DNA of 64,000 nucleotides, from positions 78,501 through 142,500 of the forward strand of contig JAOTOM010003966.1 in NCBI GenBank assembly GCA_034440615.1. The letters run 5' to 3'. Both the position numbers and the translations under genes were made by a program. The notes under the pieces are model-generated. The model did no database searches. It was given only the letters and a program-made list of their open reading frames with translations, and was not told where the DNA came from. Source of the stretch: Ashinkailepas kermadecensis (taxonomy: Eukaryota > Arthropoda > Thecostraca > Neolepadidae). Below are positions 1 to 15,597 of this stretch, piece by piece (the first letter of the stretch is position 1; each line of letters starts with the position of its first letter).

Positions 1-5456
<5,456 letters not shown>

Positions 5457-5911
5457 CTAATCCTGTGGCAGGTGAACAGCTTGCTGAAGGAATACTGTGC
5501 AGAGAGAAAGGAAGAAATAAAGAAAGAGGGAAGAAAAGGAGAGAAAGAGAGAAGGAGAAGGACAGAAAGACTGCCTACCTTCTAAAAGTGCAGCATCTTG
5601 GTCCCCCTGCCCGTGAAGCAGTCGGAGTCTGAGTTCGTGGACAAACATTGATGTAGAAAGCTTACGACTCTCCTCGTCAGAGTCCTTCCCAGCAATGTCG
5701 ATGCTCCAGAAGATACTGGCAACTTTGTCGGTGTCCACGGTAGAAGCGGAGTGAACTTTCTCAAAGGTTGACACGACCCTCACCGCAATTAAGGTATCCA
5801 TATCTAAGTCTTTGATTGAGGTGGTCACACTAATGCAGGTCTGTCGAGTTGACTTTCTTCCCATAGAAGCCGTGGTCAAGCGGTGTTTGGAGAGCCATAC
5901 CAAGCGAACAG
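5457..5911 (-). CDS. Candidate two-exon coding fragment, function unknown (3' end of a gene)
   Basis: On the minus strand an open exon of about 110 codons (5911 to 5579) begins after an acceptor-like TTCTTGGTTCCCAG. It ends at a donor-like AGAAG|GTAGGC. An 84-nt candidate intron (5578-5495) follows, almost entirely pyrimidine on this strand and closing with CTCTGCACAG, an excellent acceptor. Joining the exons gives about 13 more codons and a stop at 5457. Because 84 is divisible by three, the unspliced frame also stays open. The peptide is hydrophilic, rich in Ser, Thr, Asp and Lys (for example VDTDKVASIFWSIDIAGKDS), with no membrane segment and no family I recognise. The open frame also begins just after a TAA near 5933. 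Upstream exons would lie at higher coordinates; I could not identify them. Chance is possible; the splice signals are the main support. Confidence 0.4.
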
Positions 5912-7205
5912 CTGGGAACCAAGAACGTTAGCCCGAAAATGTTACAGAAAATTGCAAATCCATATCCTGAGGAATTCATGCACACTTCCAAGCATTGTTT
6001 TGTAGGTACAGGTAGCTGATCTCCTATGCTGAGCCATGCTATATCTCTATGTAGCTGCATGGAAGTTTACGATTTAATTATATTTCTTGTATCGTCCTGC
6101 TCCAGGTACAATACAATTCTTTTTTTCATTCGACTGAAATGAAATCAATTTTACAGGCATCCAAGTTGCTCCATAGGACCATTAAATACAGTTTTATTCC
6201 TATGGTATCCAGTTCCCCGAATTGACTAGTCCGCGAGCCAGGACTAAATCTCGTCCTATATTTATTCGATCATGCTAAGCACCCTCCTCTGTCCCCGTTT
6301 TGTCAGCTACCCTGTCAGCTTTTGAAAAAAGAGGAATTATCCGTGACGGGTTTTTACCCGATTGATTCCTGCCAGGTGAGCCCATCCTGTTTGCCCCGGT
6401 ATCCTGGCCTGCTGTGATGCGGTTGGCTGCGAAAAACCACAGTCGGCTCCGATGCCTGTTGGCGGGTTGATCCGGAAGTTCCACACAAAACGGGAGTGCC
6501 AGGTCAGTCTCAAAGCATCGCTCGTTTCAGGTCACTTTTCAGGTGATCTTAGTTTCTGTACTTTTTTGGCATATTGTCAGGCTCTTTGCTTCATCTGTGG
6601 CCTGACCTGGCGAAAGGTAGGCTACAGCAACGAATGTGTATTTTGTGGCATCTGCCCTATGTGCATTGTCGCCCGTTCGAATCATACTGCGCAATTATCA
6701 ATAGGTTAATCAGCGCCGCTGCTCGGCGGCGGCCCGCTCCTTGGCTGGGATAGATCGCGGGATCAACAGGATCAATAGTGATTCGTGACATCGCCAGTCA
6801 CCCCTACCAAAGAGTCGTTAGTCACTAGTCACTAGTGGCTAGTCCCTGCCCCTGAGTTATCCCACCAAGCGTCGTTTCCATATTGAGACGGTCAGCTGAC
6901 ACATGATCATGAAGCATGGCTAGCACATCCGGCTGCATGTATGCAGATATACACAAGAGGCCGAAATCACCACACACCTGCATGCTGTAGCATCAATCTA
7001 AGCACATGATTTCTCTCAGCAAAGTCAGGCAAATTTCATGCCAGAACACTTCGTCTCCAACTCAGGCGCCCTGGCCAATGTTTCTCGGGATGGGCGCGCT
7101 TTCCTGTCAGTGCGCACCCGAGGAACGTCGCTGATAGCCCCACCATCGAATTGCGCCTGAGCAATTTCCGACTGTTCACACCTCTTGTTATCAGTGGCCG
7201 CTTTG
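5912..7205. other. Unassigned sequence
   Basis: I see no gene. Small local repeats of CACTAGT occur at about 6820-6845. A GTTCGAATC B-box-like motif at about 6674 lacks an A-box upstream, so I do not call a tRNA. Confidence 0.5.
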
Positions 7206-7427
7206 GTGTTCTGCCCCTTCACCTGAGAGTGTCACGATCCAAGATTCGCCGCGGTGACGCGTGTTCTGCCCCTTCACCTGAGCGTGTCACGATCCGAGAT
7301 TGGCCGCGGCGACGCGTGTTCTGCCCCTTCACCTGAGCGTGTCACGATCCGAGATTCGCCGCGGTGACGCGTGTTCTGCCCCTTCACCTGAGAGTGTCAC
7401 GATCCGAGATTCGCCGCGGTGACGCGT
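7206..7427. repeat. Minisatellite, 55-bp unit, 4 copies
   Basis: TTCTGCCCCTTCACCTGAG recurs at 7209, 7264, 7319 and 7374, exactly 55 bp apart. Copies differ by only a few substitutions (AAGATTCG, GAGATTGG, GAGATTCG; GGTGACGCG or GGCGACGCG). The last copy ends at GCGTCACTGAC. It lies next to the gypsy-like relic on the minus strand. Confidence 0.96.
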
Positions 7428-7454
7428 CACTGACTTGTGGCGCGGCAGCAGTCC

Positions 7455-7788
7455 ATTACGGTTCTGGTGAGTTCTTGGTGTTGGAGATGCAATTGCAATG
7501 CAAGTAGGAACTCTGAGATTGATCTAACTTATTTTGGCTAGCAACGACGCTAACTGAGAAATCTGAGGGGCTGTCGGGGAGACCAGCACAAGACCCAGTC
7601 CACAAACTAAAGTCGTCAGGTTCACTATGAACGATGGCTTCCTGGGCGTGCCTGTCGCCGGAATGCACGAGACGAGCGCGGTCTAAACGTTCTGGAATTA
7701 TCGACAAAGAATGGGCATTTCTGTTACTTGTACCCTTTTGATGCCGAATCGACAGCTCGTAAGAACTTAGTTCCACTGCCCACCGTCC
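7455..7788 (-). pseudogene. Ty3/gypsy-like pol relic (RNase H tail and linker)
   Basis: The minus-strand translation begins with GRWAVELSSYELSIRHQKG and continues TSNRNAHSLSIIP. It matches the very conserved end of the RNase H region of Ty3/gypsy pol, normally of the form GRWALELS.YDF.I.YR.G..N.NADALSR. The key ADALSR block has decayed to AHSLS. About 75 residues of weakly conserved linker follow before a stop at 7455. No reverse transcriptase or integrase is found alongside, so it is a fragment. It is in the opposite orientation to the longer gypsy relic at 17.1-18.5 kb. Confidence 0.72.
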
Positions 7789-8280
7789 TCCGCTGTATTC
7801 TCAACTTTACGCTTCCTCTTTCGGACCGACGCAGCGTGATCACACTCTTGGGAATCGGAGGTCGGACTGACTTTTAGTGATCGAACCCCACCAACAACAC
7901 ATGTGCTACCACATCGGCGGCGGCGAGAAGACGTGCTACCCAACAAACAACACAATACAGAAAACTTTACCCTTATAACATAGCACCTCTATTCAATACT
8001 CATGGAAAAATGTTCGAATAACAGTGCGTCTGGCAACATTGTGAACAGTAAGCAGTAAATGTGGCAACTAAGGCGTATCGAACACACTTCAGCGCCTAAA
8101 AGGTTACGCGGAATAGTACGTGTTGCCACCCTAGGTGAACTTTAGACACCTGGGTGACCGGCGCACACGCATCCCGCGCCTCGAAGCTCGGCTTTCGTCG
8201 CGGGCGACGTCGTCTGCATCGTGCCGACGACCGCTGGGCTCCGGGACGCCGACAGGTCCGCGGAGGAGGAGGAAGCGTCG
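7789..8280. other. Unassigned sequence between gypsy relic and minisatellite
   Basis: I see no supported feature. The reading frame of the gypsy relic does not continue recognisably upstream. Confidence 0.5.
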
Positions 8281-8550
8281 CTGGGTACGGCTGTCGCTGT
8301 GGTCAGACGGCTGGGATCGACTGTCGCTGTGGTCAGACCGCTGGGTACGACTGTGGCAGTGGTCAGACCGCTGGGAACGACTCTCGCTGTGGTCAGACCG
8401 CTGGGAACGACTCTCGCTGTGGTCAGACCGCTGGGAACGACTCTCGCTGTGGTCAGACCGCTGGGAACGACTCTCGCTGTGGTCAGATCGCTGGGAACGA
8501 CTGTGGCTGTGGTCAGACCGCTGGGTACGACTGTGGCTGTGGTCAGACCG
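8281..8550. repeat. Minisatellite, 30-bp unit, 9 copies
   Basis: Nine exact 30-bp steps from 8281 to 8550, each of the form CTGGG(A/T)ACGACT then CTCGCTGTGGTCAGACCG with minor changes. Because 30 is a multiple of three and the unit has no stop in several frames, 10-residue repeat peptides appear in several frames on both strands. I regard these as by-products of the array. Confidence 0.97.
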
Positions 8551-8651
8551 CGCAGTTTGGACATGAGATCTACAGCAGTCGCTTCTCCGATAACGCAGGA
8601 GGCGAACGGCCAGTCAGATAGCCTGTGAACGTAGACCAGGTGCGTCTATCC

Positions 8652-8694
8652 ACAACTCATATGAGTTGTAATATGAGTTGTGGTCACAACTCAT
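8652..8694. other. Two adjacent palindromes sharing the ATGAGTTGT arm
   Basis: ACAACTCATATGAGTTGT (8652-8669) is a perfect 18-bp palindrome. It is followed by a second one at 8673-8694 with 10-bp arms (ATGAGTTGTG and CACAACTCAT) around a 2-nt centre. The arms are shared, so several alternative hairpins are possible. Confidence 0.9.
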
Positions 8695-8716
8695 CATAAG
8701 TAAGATCCCGCTTTCA

Positions 8717-8952
8717 TCATCCAGGTCAGGACATCCAGGACAGGACATCCAGGACAGGACATCCAGGACAGGACATCCAGGACAGGACATCCAGGACAGG
8801 ACATCCAGGACAGGACATCCAGGACAGGACATCCAGGACAGGACATCCAGGACAGGACATCCAGGTCAGGACATCCAGGACAGGACATCCAGGACAGGAC
8901 ATCCAGGTCAGGACATCCAGGACAGGACATCCAGGTCAGGACATCCAGGCCA
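8717..8952. repeat. Minisatellite, 14-bp unit, about 16 copies
   Basis: GACATCCAGGACAG is repeated head to tail, with a T for A variant (CCAGGTCAG) in the first copy and several of the later ones. The array starts at CATCCAGG (8717) and ends at ACATCCAGGCCAC. Open frames through it, on both strands, are repeat artefacts. Confidence 0.97.
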
Positions 8953-9268
8953 CATCGACCGGTGAAATCTCGTCAAGGATGACGTCAAGTATCAAGGTCG
9001 CATTTCCTGTCGTCGTAGCTCGAAACAGACGATCGCGGATTTCGAATCGAACTTCGTTGACCGCTTGGATATGCGGATGACTTCCACCTGCATCAACAAT
9101 TTGAGCTTTGTGGAAATTATTTTGAGTTGGCTTCGATTTCGAGCTAGGAAAAATCTTTCCTCGAATCTACCAGAGGCCATGTCAACCTGTCTCCTAATTG
9201 CAACCTTATCATCGCAGCTCTTCAATTCTGCAGCCTATTCATCGCAGCAACCTTATCATCGCAGCTAT

Positions 9269-9346
9269 CGGCCCCGGCCCCGGCCCCGGCCCCGGCCCCG
9301 GCCCCGGCCCCGGCCCCACCCCGGCCCCGGCCCCGGCCCCGGCCCT
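9269..9346. repeat. GGCCCC hexanucleotide repeat (GGGGCC on the minus strand)
   Basis: Eight uninterrupted GGCCCC units are followed by one ACCCC interruption and four to five further units. The G-rich strand is GGGGCC, a classical G-quadruplex-forming hexanucleotide. It follows a short duplicated stretch containing TTATCATCGCAGC. Confidence 0.96.
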
Positions 9347-10264
9347 GTTATCCCAGCCGGTCCCTTAGCACCGAACCATCCAATCCAATGCAGTTGATGC
9401 GTCCCTAACCCCACCCCCACCGAGCCATCCAGCGGTCTGGGAGCCACGACTAGCTGGCCGGGAGGATGCCTTTGGCTCTGCCGGTGACCATGTCCGACTA
9501 AGCGAACAGAGACTCGAAGCAGCGGGCGTTCGTGTCTATAACGCTCCGGAGCCTGGCATTTGTAACGCCTGACCTTGAGAGGTCGTGATCTTGCCCGCCC
9601 AGTTGACTGGAAGCAGAGTGTCTCGAACATCGATTTGATTGCAACGATTTGCTTTTGCAAACTGACTGTCCGGCTGCGCTCGTTTTACGCCTCGGACTCC
9701 GTCGACACCGAATGATCACCTCTGATCTGGAAAATAGTCTCTGCACGGTTCCCAATGGCCCCCATGGCCAGAAAAGCGCCGCGTCGAGGTTTGTTCTTGC
9801 CAGTTTGTTCTCTCCCGCACATCCTCATCCGGAGAAGTCAATTTATAATTGCTTGATAAATATTTTATGAGGCTCATTTGTGCCCACAGATCACTCTTTC
9901 AGAATATGAGCACAAATAATTAATCTTCTTCACCACATGCGCTCAAGGCTCCCTCAGGTAAAAATTGGCTTAACATACCTCGACTTCCCCTATCGGTAAA
10001 AATGGTTATTTCAAAGCATATGCATTCAATCACACTATTTAGAAGTGCCAACGCGAGACCCTGATTAGTGGCGTGGCCGCCATTGCTCTACCAGTCACGT
10101 AACAGCCATTAACCATGAGCAAGACCGACACTGAAAAATACCTTTTGTGACCGTCTCCATAGATGTCCAAAACAGAAGGGTCCAGCGCGTGCATGGGGGA
10201 GGGGCACATTTCCTCGAGAAATGGCGCGAATTTTTTTCGGGTGAAAATTTGTTGAGCGAGCAGG
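9347..10264. other. Unassigned sequence
   Basis: No recognisable coding or RNA feature. The 8953-9268 gap upstream is likewise empty apart from the duplicated TTATCATCGCAGC. Confidence 0.5.
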
Positions 10265-10566
10265 ATGCACTCGAGCATACCGAAGGGCCGCCACTTCGAG
10301 AGACGTCTCTTCCTCTGAAAGAGGCTTTGGACTTTGGTTGACAAGTCCGTTCAGTGGGGGATGCACTCGAGCATACCGAAGGGCCGCCACTTCGAGAGAC
10401 GTCTCTTCCTCTGAAAGAGGCTTTGGACCTTGGTTGACAAGTCCGTTCAGTGGGGGATGCACTCGAGCATACCGAAGGGCCGCCACTTCGAGAGACGTCT
10501 CTTCCTCGGAAAGAGGCTTTGGACTTTGGTTGACAAGTCCGTTCAGTGGGGGATGCACTCGAGCTT
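10265..10566. repeat. Minisatellite, 96-bp unit, 3.1 copies
   Basis: ATGCACTCGAGCATACCG starts copies at 10265, 10361 and 10457, and the array breaks off after ATGCACTCGAGC at 10553. Copies are nearly identical. 96 is a multiple of three, so a 32-residue repeat peptide is open on the minus strand and a similar one on the plus strand. Neither has independent coding evidence. Confidence 0.96.
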
Positions 10567-10669
10567 TTCTGCCTTTTCTGTGTCGGACGCCACCTTTATG
10601 TGGGGGCAGATGCCTCAGTACCTCCTGCATCCAGTGATGGAACCAGTTCTTAACCGAGGGGGTTGGGTC

Positions 10670-11110
10670 TTCCAGAATTGTGGTCCTCCCCGGACATTAG
10701 TGTCCCTATCATGAAATGTGTGTGCCCCTGGGCTCAGAAGCGCTTCATATCGACTCAGGGTCACCTCCGGCCGCTGGAGGCCATCTTCGTCGGCTCAAGG
10801 ACCCTCGTCATTGGCCCAGGGTCACTCTTTACACTGGTCGGGCCCTCGCCGTTAACTCTGGGGCTCTTCCAACGACCGGGTATCTCCTCCATTGGCGTGA
10901 AAGCCCTTCACGTTGACCCGGACGGGGGGCCTCGGAGTAGGAACTCCTCATTGACTCAGAGGTCGTCTTCATCAGCTATTCGTCGATCATCTCCATCAGC
11001 CGGGGGCCCCTTTTGTCGGCACAGCGGCCCTTCACGTCGGCTCAGAGGTCCCTCACGTCGGCCCTTCAATTATCGACAATGTGCCCTCTCCGGTCGCCCG
11101 AATGCCCCTT
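10670..11110. repeat. Degenerate roughly 30-bp minisatellite, inverse orientation to 23.1-23.9 kb
   Basis: Loosely periodic segments rich in GGCCC, CTC(A/C)GTCGGC and AGGGTC recur every 28-31 bp. Read on the minus strand, they give the same signature (GGGCCGACGTGAGG, CTGATGGAGA) as the array at 23.1-23.9 kb. The two appear to be diverged members of one family in opposite orientations. Confidence 0.6.
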
Positions 11111-11205
11111 GAAGCGACAAATTTAAGGTGTGCTTCGTCACGACCTATGCTGAGACAACATGTTCAGTGGCCCCCTTGGTGGGAGGGGGAACATGACCCC
11201 ATGGC

Positions 11206-11292
11206 GCCCTGGACCCGTGGGGTGGGGTGGGGTGGGGGTGCCCCCTGGACCCGTGGGGTGGGGGGCGTGGGGGGCCCCCTGGACCCGTCACT
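11206..11292 (+). other. G-run cluster with G-quadruplex potential, duplicated CCTGGACCCGTGGGGTGGG
   Basis: CCTGGACCCGTGGGGTGGG occurs twice (about 11209 and 11244) and a third CCTGGACCCGT follows at about 11279. Each of the first two copies leads into several runs of four or more G, separated by single T or short spacers. Such spacing meets the usual G-quadruplex motif on the plus strand. Confidence 0.75.
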
Positions 11293-11371
11293 GCCTGGAT
11301 CAGCGTCAGGTCCAAATGGCCTCGAGAAAGTCTGATACGGCTATTCCATTCAGTCGATCACCCGATCGCAG

Positions 11372-11850
11372 TGGCAGCCACAACCGCCGGCATCTTGTAG
11401 ATGGCAGCCGCAACCGCCGGCATCTTGTAGATGGCAGCCGCAACCGCCGGCATCTTGTAGATGGCAGCCACAACCGTCGGCATCTTGTAGATGGCAGCCA
11501 CAACCGCCGTCATCTTGTAGATGGCAGCCACAACCGCCGGCATCTTGTAGATGGCAGCCACAACCGCCGTCATCTTGTAGATGGCAGCCACAACCGCCGG
11601 CATCTTGTAGATGGCAGCCGCAACCGCCGGCATCTTGTAGATGGCAGCCACAACCGTCGGCATCTTGTAGATGGCAGCCACAACCGCCGTCATCTTGTAG
11701 ATGGCAGCCACAGCCGCCGGTATCTTGTAGATGGCAGCCACAACCGCCGGCATCTTGTAGATGGCAGCCACAACCGCCGTCATCTTGTAGATGGTAGCCA
11801 CAACCGCCGGCATCTTGTAGATGGCAGCCGCAACCGCCGGCATCTTGTAG
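11372..11850. repeat. Minisatellite, 30-bp unit, about 16 copies (left block)
   Basis: CATCTTGTAGATGGCAGCC recurs every 30 bp from 11391 to 11841. Diagnostic single-base variants (CCGCCGG, CCGTCGG, CCGCCGT; CCACAAC or CCGCAAC) recur in blocks, so groups of units were duplicated together. Open frames on both strands across it are 10-residue repeat peptides. Confidence 0.97.
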
Positions 11851-12168
11851 GAAGGTCGGCGAGGAGTCGGAGACGGGACAGCGCCGGACGACCCCGAATC
11901 AGGGTCGGACGCCGGTACCGCCCGCCGGGGAGGGGACAAGGAGTCGGCCGGACCGACCGCAGCCGGCATGCCGCCACGAGCACCGGCCGGCCGCGGCACC
12001 ACGGGGTGCGGTCCGCCATGGAGACGGCCCGCAGCCCCAGCGCCACCACCGGCCGGCACACGGCCGCACCGGCCACGCACCGCCCGGCCGACGGGCGACG
12101 ACACGGGCCCGCGACAGGCAGGGAGGGGACGGGGGCCGCGGGCCGCAAGGGGGATGTAGGGACTTGAG
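11851..12168. other. Very GC-rich island splitting the 30-bp array
   Basis: About 318 bp of GC-dense, CpG-rich sequence with no 30-bp units interrupts the array, which resumes immediately afterwards. Frames are open across it on both strands, as expected at such composition, and I recognise no domain. It could be an insertion into the array or ancestral sequence between two blocks. Confidence 0.7.
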
Positions 12169-12303
12169 GCATCTTGTAGATGGCAGCCACAACCGCCGGC
12201 ATCTTGTAGATGGCAGCCACAGCCGCCGGCATCTTGTAGATGGCAGCCACAGCCGCCGGCATCTTGTAGATGGCAGCCACAACCGCCGGTATCTTGTAGA
12301 TGC
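12169..12303. repeat. Minisatellite, 30-bp unit, about 4.5 copies (right block)
   Basis: The same unit as 11372-11850 resumes at CATCTTGTAGATGGCAGCC and runs to 12303, with the CCACAGCCGCC variant seen once in the left block (about 11711) now in two adjacent units. Confidence 0.96.
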
Positions 12304-13611
12304 GTGAGCGATCACGCGCAAGCTCGCCTTTTTTTCCGTTCGCGCACTTCCCGGCATTCACAGCGAAGGTCAGGTGAAGGTGGTGTGTTGTGGTCGCGTG
12401 AGTCAATGCACAACATGTGGTCTGTCTGGGAACTAACGAGTGTTGTCAGTATCAGTATCTGTGTGATTCACGTTCGGAATGGGGACAATTCAACAACTCA
12501 GGCAGTCGTCGGCAGCAGTGGCTTGCCTTCCACAACAGAGGCTGCATTCTGTCTAGTGTGCAATGGGGAGTGCTGCACCACTGACACCAGAACAAATTGG
12601 AAGTAGAACGGACGCCAGGCCAGCAATTCTGATCGTTGCTTTCATCTGGTTGCCGTACAGCCCATACTTTAATTATCTTCGGTTGTCTTCGGTTCTGACG
12701 TATACAGAAGGCTGGCCTTCGACCGGTGTGGGGAGGTGGGCAATTTCATTTCTCTCCGATTTCGAAAAACTCTTTAGATGCGAACAGCTAACTTTCGGTG
12801 GGTTCACATAATGCAATATTTGAATCATCAAAGATTTCATATGTCTAGAAAAATGATATGTTAGTGTAAAAGTTCGGAGAGAATGGGCATTTTGAAGGGG
12901 CATGACCCCCCTGGTTCCTGCCCCCAGGATCTGTGAGTGAACTTCGGTGGTACATACCAGTCTGAGCTGCATAACCTTTGCCAGAAGGTGGTACCAAGCA
13001 GTATTCCCATCTAGGTGCACTCCATGGGGACCCCTTTGTTATATATTTCGTCCTCCAGTACTTGATAAATAAATATCAATCTCTTCCCGCCCAATGCATT
13101 TTATATAAAATACAGACCGACGCCTCCACAAAGACTATCGCCCCTCTCGCCTCCTCCTCCGCTCATGTCTCATGTCTTCCAGATCCACCATCAAATTATT
13201 AACATTGATGTTATGCAGTTAACAATAAGGGTACGAAGTAGGTACTTCCTGTGACAAATACATTATTGTTAAACAGTAACAAATTGCACGAAAACAAAGC
13301 TTATATGATTACATCGGAATGTATGCCATTTGCTAAAACCGTATTTCAAGATTGCGAGTTGCTAACATCTTTGCAAGCACGAATCACAAAGCATAAACGT
13401 GCAAAATATATGAAACATGATGTTATGTACCATTTCTGTTTCACAAAGAATTGTTATCTGTGAAACATGATTTGATCACAACTTTGCTGCTACACACCCA
13501 TTCAAATGGGTGAACCGACAAAAATGGAGTGAGGCATGGATGAATTTCACATACATTTCATAATCCATCACAAGAAAGGAGGCAGAGAAGACCAAGACCA
13601 CGGGCGTTGAT
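12304..13611. other. Unassigned sequence
   Basis: No supported gene or array. Open frames at about 12.56-12.81 kb have no recognisable domain or splice context. Confidence 0.5.
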
Positions 13612-13700
13612 TTCTTAAAATTATTGTGGGGGCACAATACATGAATGCAACGTGCGGGCCCAACTGGATTGGGGGCAAACTCCATACGACCCGATGTTAA
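13612..13700. repeat. Dispersed repeat, copy 1 (second copy at 14852-14950)
   Basis: ACAATACATGAATGCAA, GCGGGCCCAACTGGATTGGG and TTAAAAGGTTAAAT here correspond to ACAATACATGAAGGCAA, GCGGGCCCAAATGGATTGGG and GTAAAAGTTGAAAT at 14,868-14,946. The copies are in the same orientation, 1.24 kb apart and moderately diverged. I do not know the family. Confidence 0.75.
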
Positions 13701-13790
13701 AAGGTTAAATTATGGGTGGGAACCCAACATTGAGGTGACACTTTCTCCTTCAAAAGTATTTTTAAAAAACAAACACCCCTTATGGAGTTT

Positions 13791-13970
13791 GTAGAGGTTG
13801 AAGATGAAGCGATGGTGCAGCGAACATGAGTTGGTACTTGGAGCGAGCTCGCAGAGGTTAAATATGAAGTGATGGTACAGCGAAGATGAGTTCGCACTTG
13901 AAGCGAGCTTGTAGAGGTTGAAGATGGCGAGCTGATGCAGCGAGGATAAGTTGAAACTTGAAGATGTTGA
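13791..13970. repeat. Minisatellite, 60-bp unit, 3 diverged copies
   Basis: GTAGAGGTTGAAGATG-type starts lie at 13791, 13851 and 13911, exactly 60 bp apart, each followed by a GATG(G/C)(T/A)(G/A)CAGCGA segment. The minus strand reads as a Ser/Thr-rich 20-residue repeat. I regard this as a repeat artefact. Confidence 0.88.
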
Positions 13971-14194
13971 GTAGAGTAGCTTGAAGACGAGTTGAGTTGA
14001 TTTGTAGCTGGCGGAATGAAGCAACCAGGACACTCTAGATGGTGTGGTCTTGGGTTATTTCCGATATACATTCCCTTAATAAAAATGTGGCCATTGGAAA
14101 AATAGCGGTCGAAATCCGGGGACCTTTTAAAATTCGGGGTAGGCTGGTCTCCTCCACATCCGTTTGCCCCCCCTCCATAACGCAAATCCTAGGT

Positions 14195-14449
14195 ACGCCA
14201 CTGGTTCAAGCCGCGCTGTTTCGCGAAGCGCTGGCTAAGCTTTGGTTTGTGCCGCAACAATTCCGTCTGGCCGAGCACTTGGTCATGGTCTCGCCGCTGG
14301 AAGCTGACTGCTACGACCTACTAAAGGGCTGCCTGCAGGTTGGACGGCAGCTGACGTCGGCCGCTAAGCTGCAGGGTATCCGGTTTCAACTGACTATGTC
14401 GACCGCTGGTGCAGTATCCATCGCCGTTATGGCCCGGCCGAGCGCATAG
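14195..14449 (+). CDS. Candidate coding fragment, about 80 codons, function unknown
   Basis: A plus-strand frame running to a TAG at 14447-14449 looks coding over its last 80 or so codons. GC is clearly higher than in the flanks, third positions are mostly G or C, and the peptide is well mixed (for example LFREALAKLWFVPQQFRLAE, then LTSAAKLQGIRFQLTM). The upstream 50 codons of the same frame look non-coding. The true 5' boundary may be the acceptor-like CAAATCCTAG at about 14191, or the fragment may be a decayed insertion. I recognise no family. It could be a terminal exon or a piece of a mobile-element protein. Confidence 0.35.
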   Translation, partial: TPLVQAALFREALAKLWFVPQQFRLAEHLVMVSPLEADCYDLLKGCLQVGRQLTSAAKLQGIRFQLTMSTAGAVSIAVMARPSA

Positions 14450-15049
14450 TGTAGACTGGTCTGGGTCCTTGATCAAGATATATCGAACCACTTAGTGCAA
14501 CACCGTACCAAGTAAGAAAACCTACGGCGCCGGATATGAATTTATGACGTCATGACCACTCTACGCGACTTTCGGCTGCATGGTTTACCTACGATATATG
14601 GCCTTGATACAAATGCAGAGCACAAGTGCAAGCAATATCAAACAGGTCACAGAACAGATCACATTTTCACCATAAAACTCAAGTGCTACTTAGTTTTCGG
14701 CTCTTCGCAATACATTATTTAGCTGTTTGTCCTCCCAAAGTAACAAAATCGACCCTCGAAATAATCCTGTCGCATTTGCATATATATGCCACATCTAGTG
14801 CCTTTCTCGGTCGGTTTTTATATTTGTCTCTAGTCATAGATATAGTTTCTGAAAATTATTGGAAGACTACAATACATGAAGGCAATTGGCGGGCCCAAAT
14901 GGATTGGGGGGCATATGGGTTGGGGTCCCATGGTAAAAGTTGAAATTAGTGGGGATAATCAACATGGTGGGGGGGGGGGGGGGGCAAGTGCCCTCCCAAA
15001 AGCATGCAAAGCTACAAAGCTGCCAAGCTACAAAGCTGTCTGGTGCACT
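14450..15049. other. Unassigned sequence with a second dispersed repeat copy and a G16 run
   Basis: 14852-14950 is the partner of the repeat at 13612-13700. A run of 16 G lies at 14969-14984. A CTACAAAGCTGCCAAG duplication is at about 15012-15040. No gene is seen. Confidence 0.6.
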
Positions 15050-15330
15050 TACGTCATCCCATTTCGGTAGAATTTCACATTCGTCGATGTGGACAACAAT
15101 GGCACTGCACAGCCCATAACATCTCAAGTCACGCTCGCGTTCATTGACTTGCGCCTGAATTCCCCTTCCGGTTTCCCTGACATATGATTTTGAACAACCG
15201 GAACATGGAATTTCGCATACTACACTATTCGTTGAGACTTCGCTAGTTGCCGCACTTCTGGTGATTTTGAAATGTTTAGTGGAAACGAAGTTGTACTTCA
15301 TTTTTACGGCAGAAAACGTTATCTGTTTAG
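15050..15330 (-). pseudogene. Penelope-like element relic: GIY-YIG endonuclease domain
   Basis: The minus-strand translation contains VVCEIPCSGCSKSYVRETGR followed about 11 residues later by RDLRCYG and then VVHIDECEI. This matches the C-terminal GIY-YIG endonuclease of Penelope-like retroelements, typically V.Y.IPC..C...YIGETGR ... KEH... H. The Cys-x-x-Cys pair and ETGR are preserved, but the Gly of YIGET is Arg here and the first Tyr of the motif is Cys. No reverse transcriptase is recognisable upstream (towards higher coordinates), so this is a degenerate fragment, unlike the younger Penelope copy at 31-33 kb. Confidence 0.75.
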
Positions 15331-15597
15331 CGACGTACTTGATATTGCCTGCATTTGTGCTCCGTATTCGCACTGATAATACCTTTTGAAGTTGAAGCGT
15401 CTACACGAAAGTCTCATGTAGGTATATATGTAGATACATATATATATATATACATAAATGAGCATGTATGATTAAAACAAACAAAGTATGTGGAGGTGAC
15501 AACTGTAAGCATTTCAACCTCAAACGGTATTCGTTGGTACAAATACAGAGCACAAAAGCAGGCAATATCAAACAGGTCACAAAACAGATCATGTTTG

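Noticed and set aside
6640..6690. tRNA from the GTTCGAATC motif
   Set aside because: No A-box or cloverleaf could be built upstream.
7206..7427. CRISPR array or phage-type repeats
   Set aside because: Four 55-bp units are joined head to tail without spacers.
11160..12406. Open frames of 335, 248, 208 and 152 codons on both strands
   Set aside because: They are generated by the 30-bp array and the GC-rich island. The peptides are 10-residue repeats.
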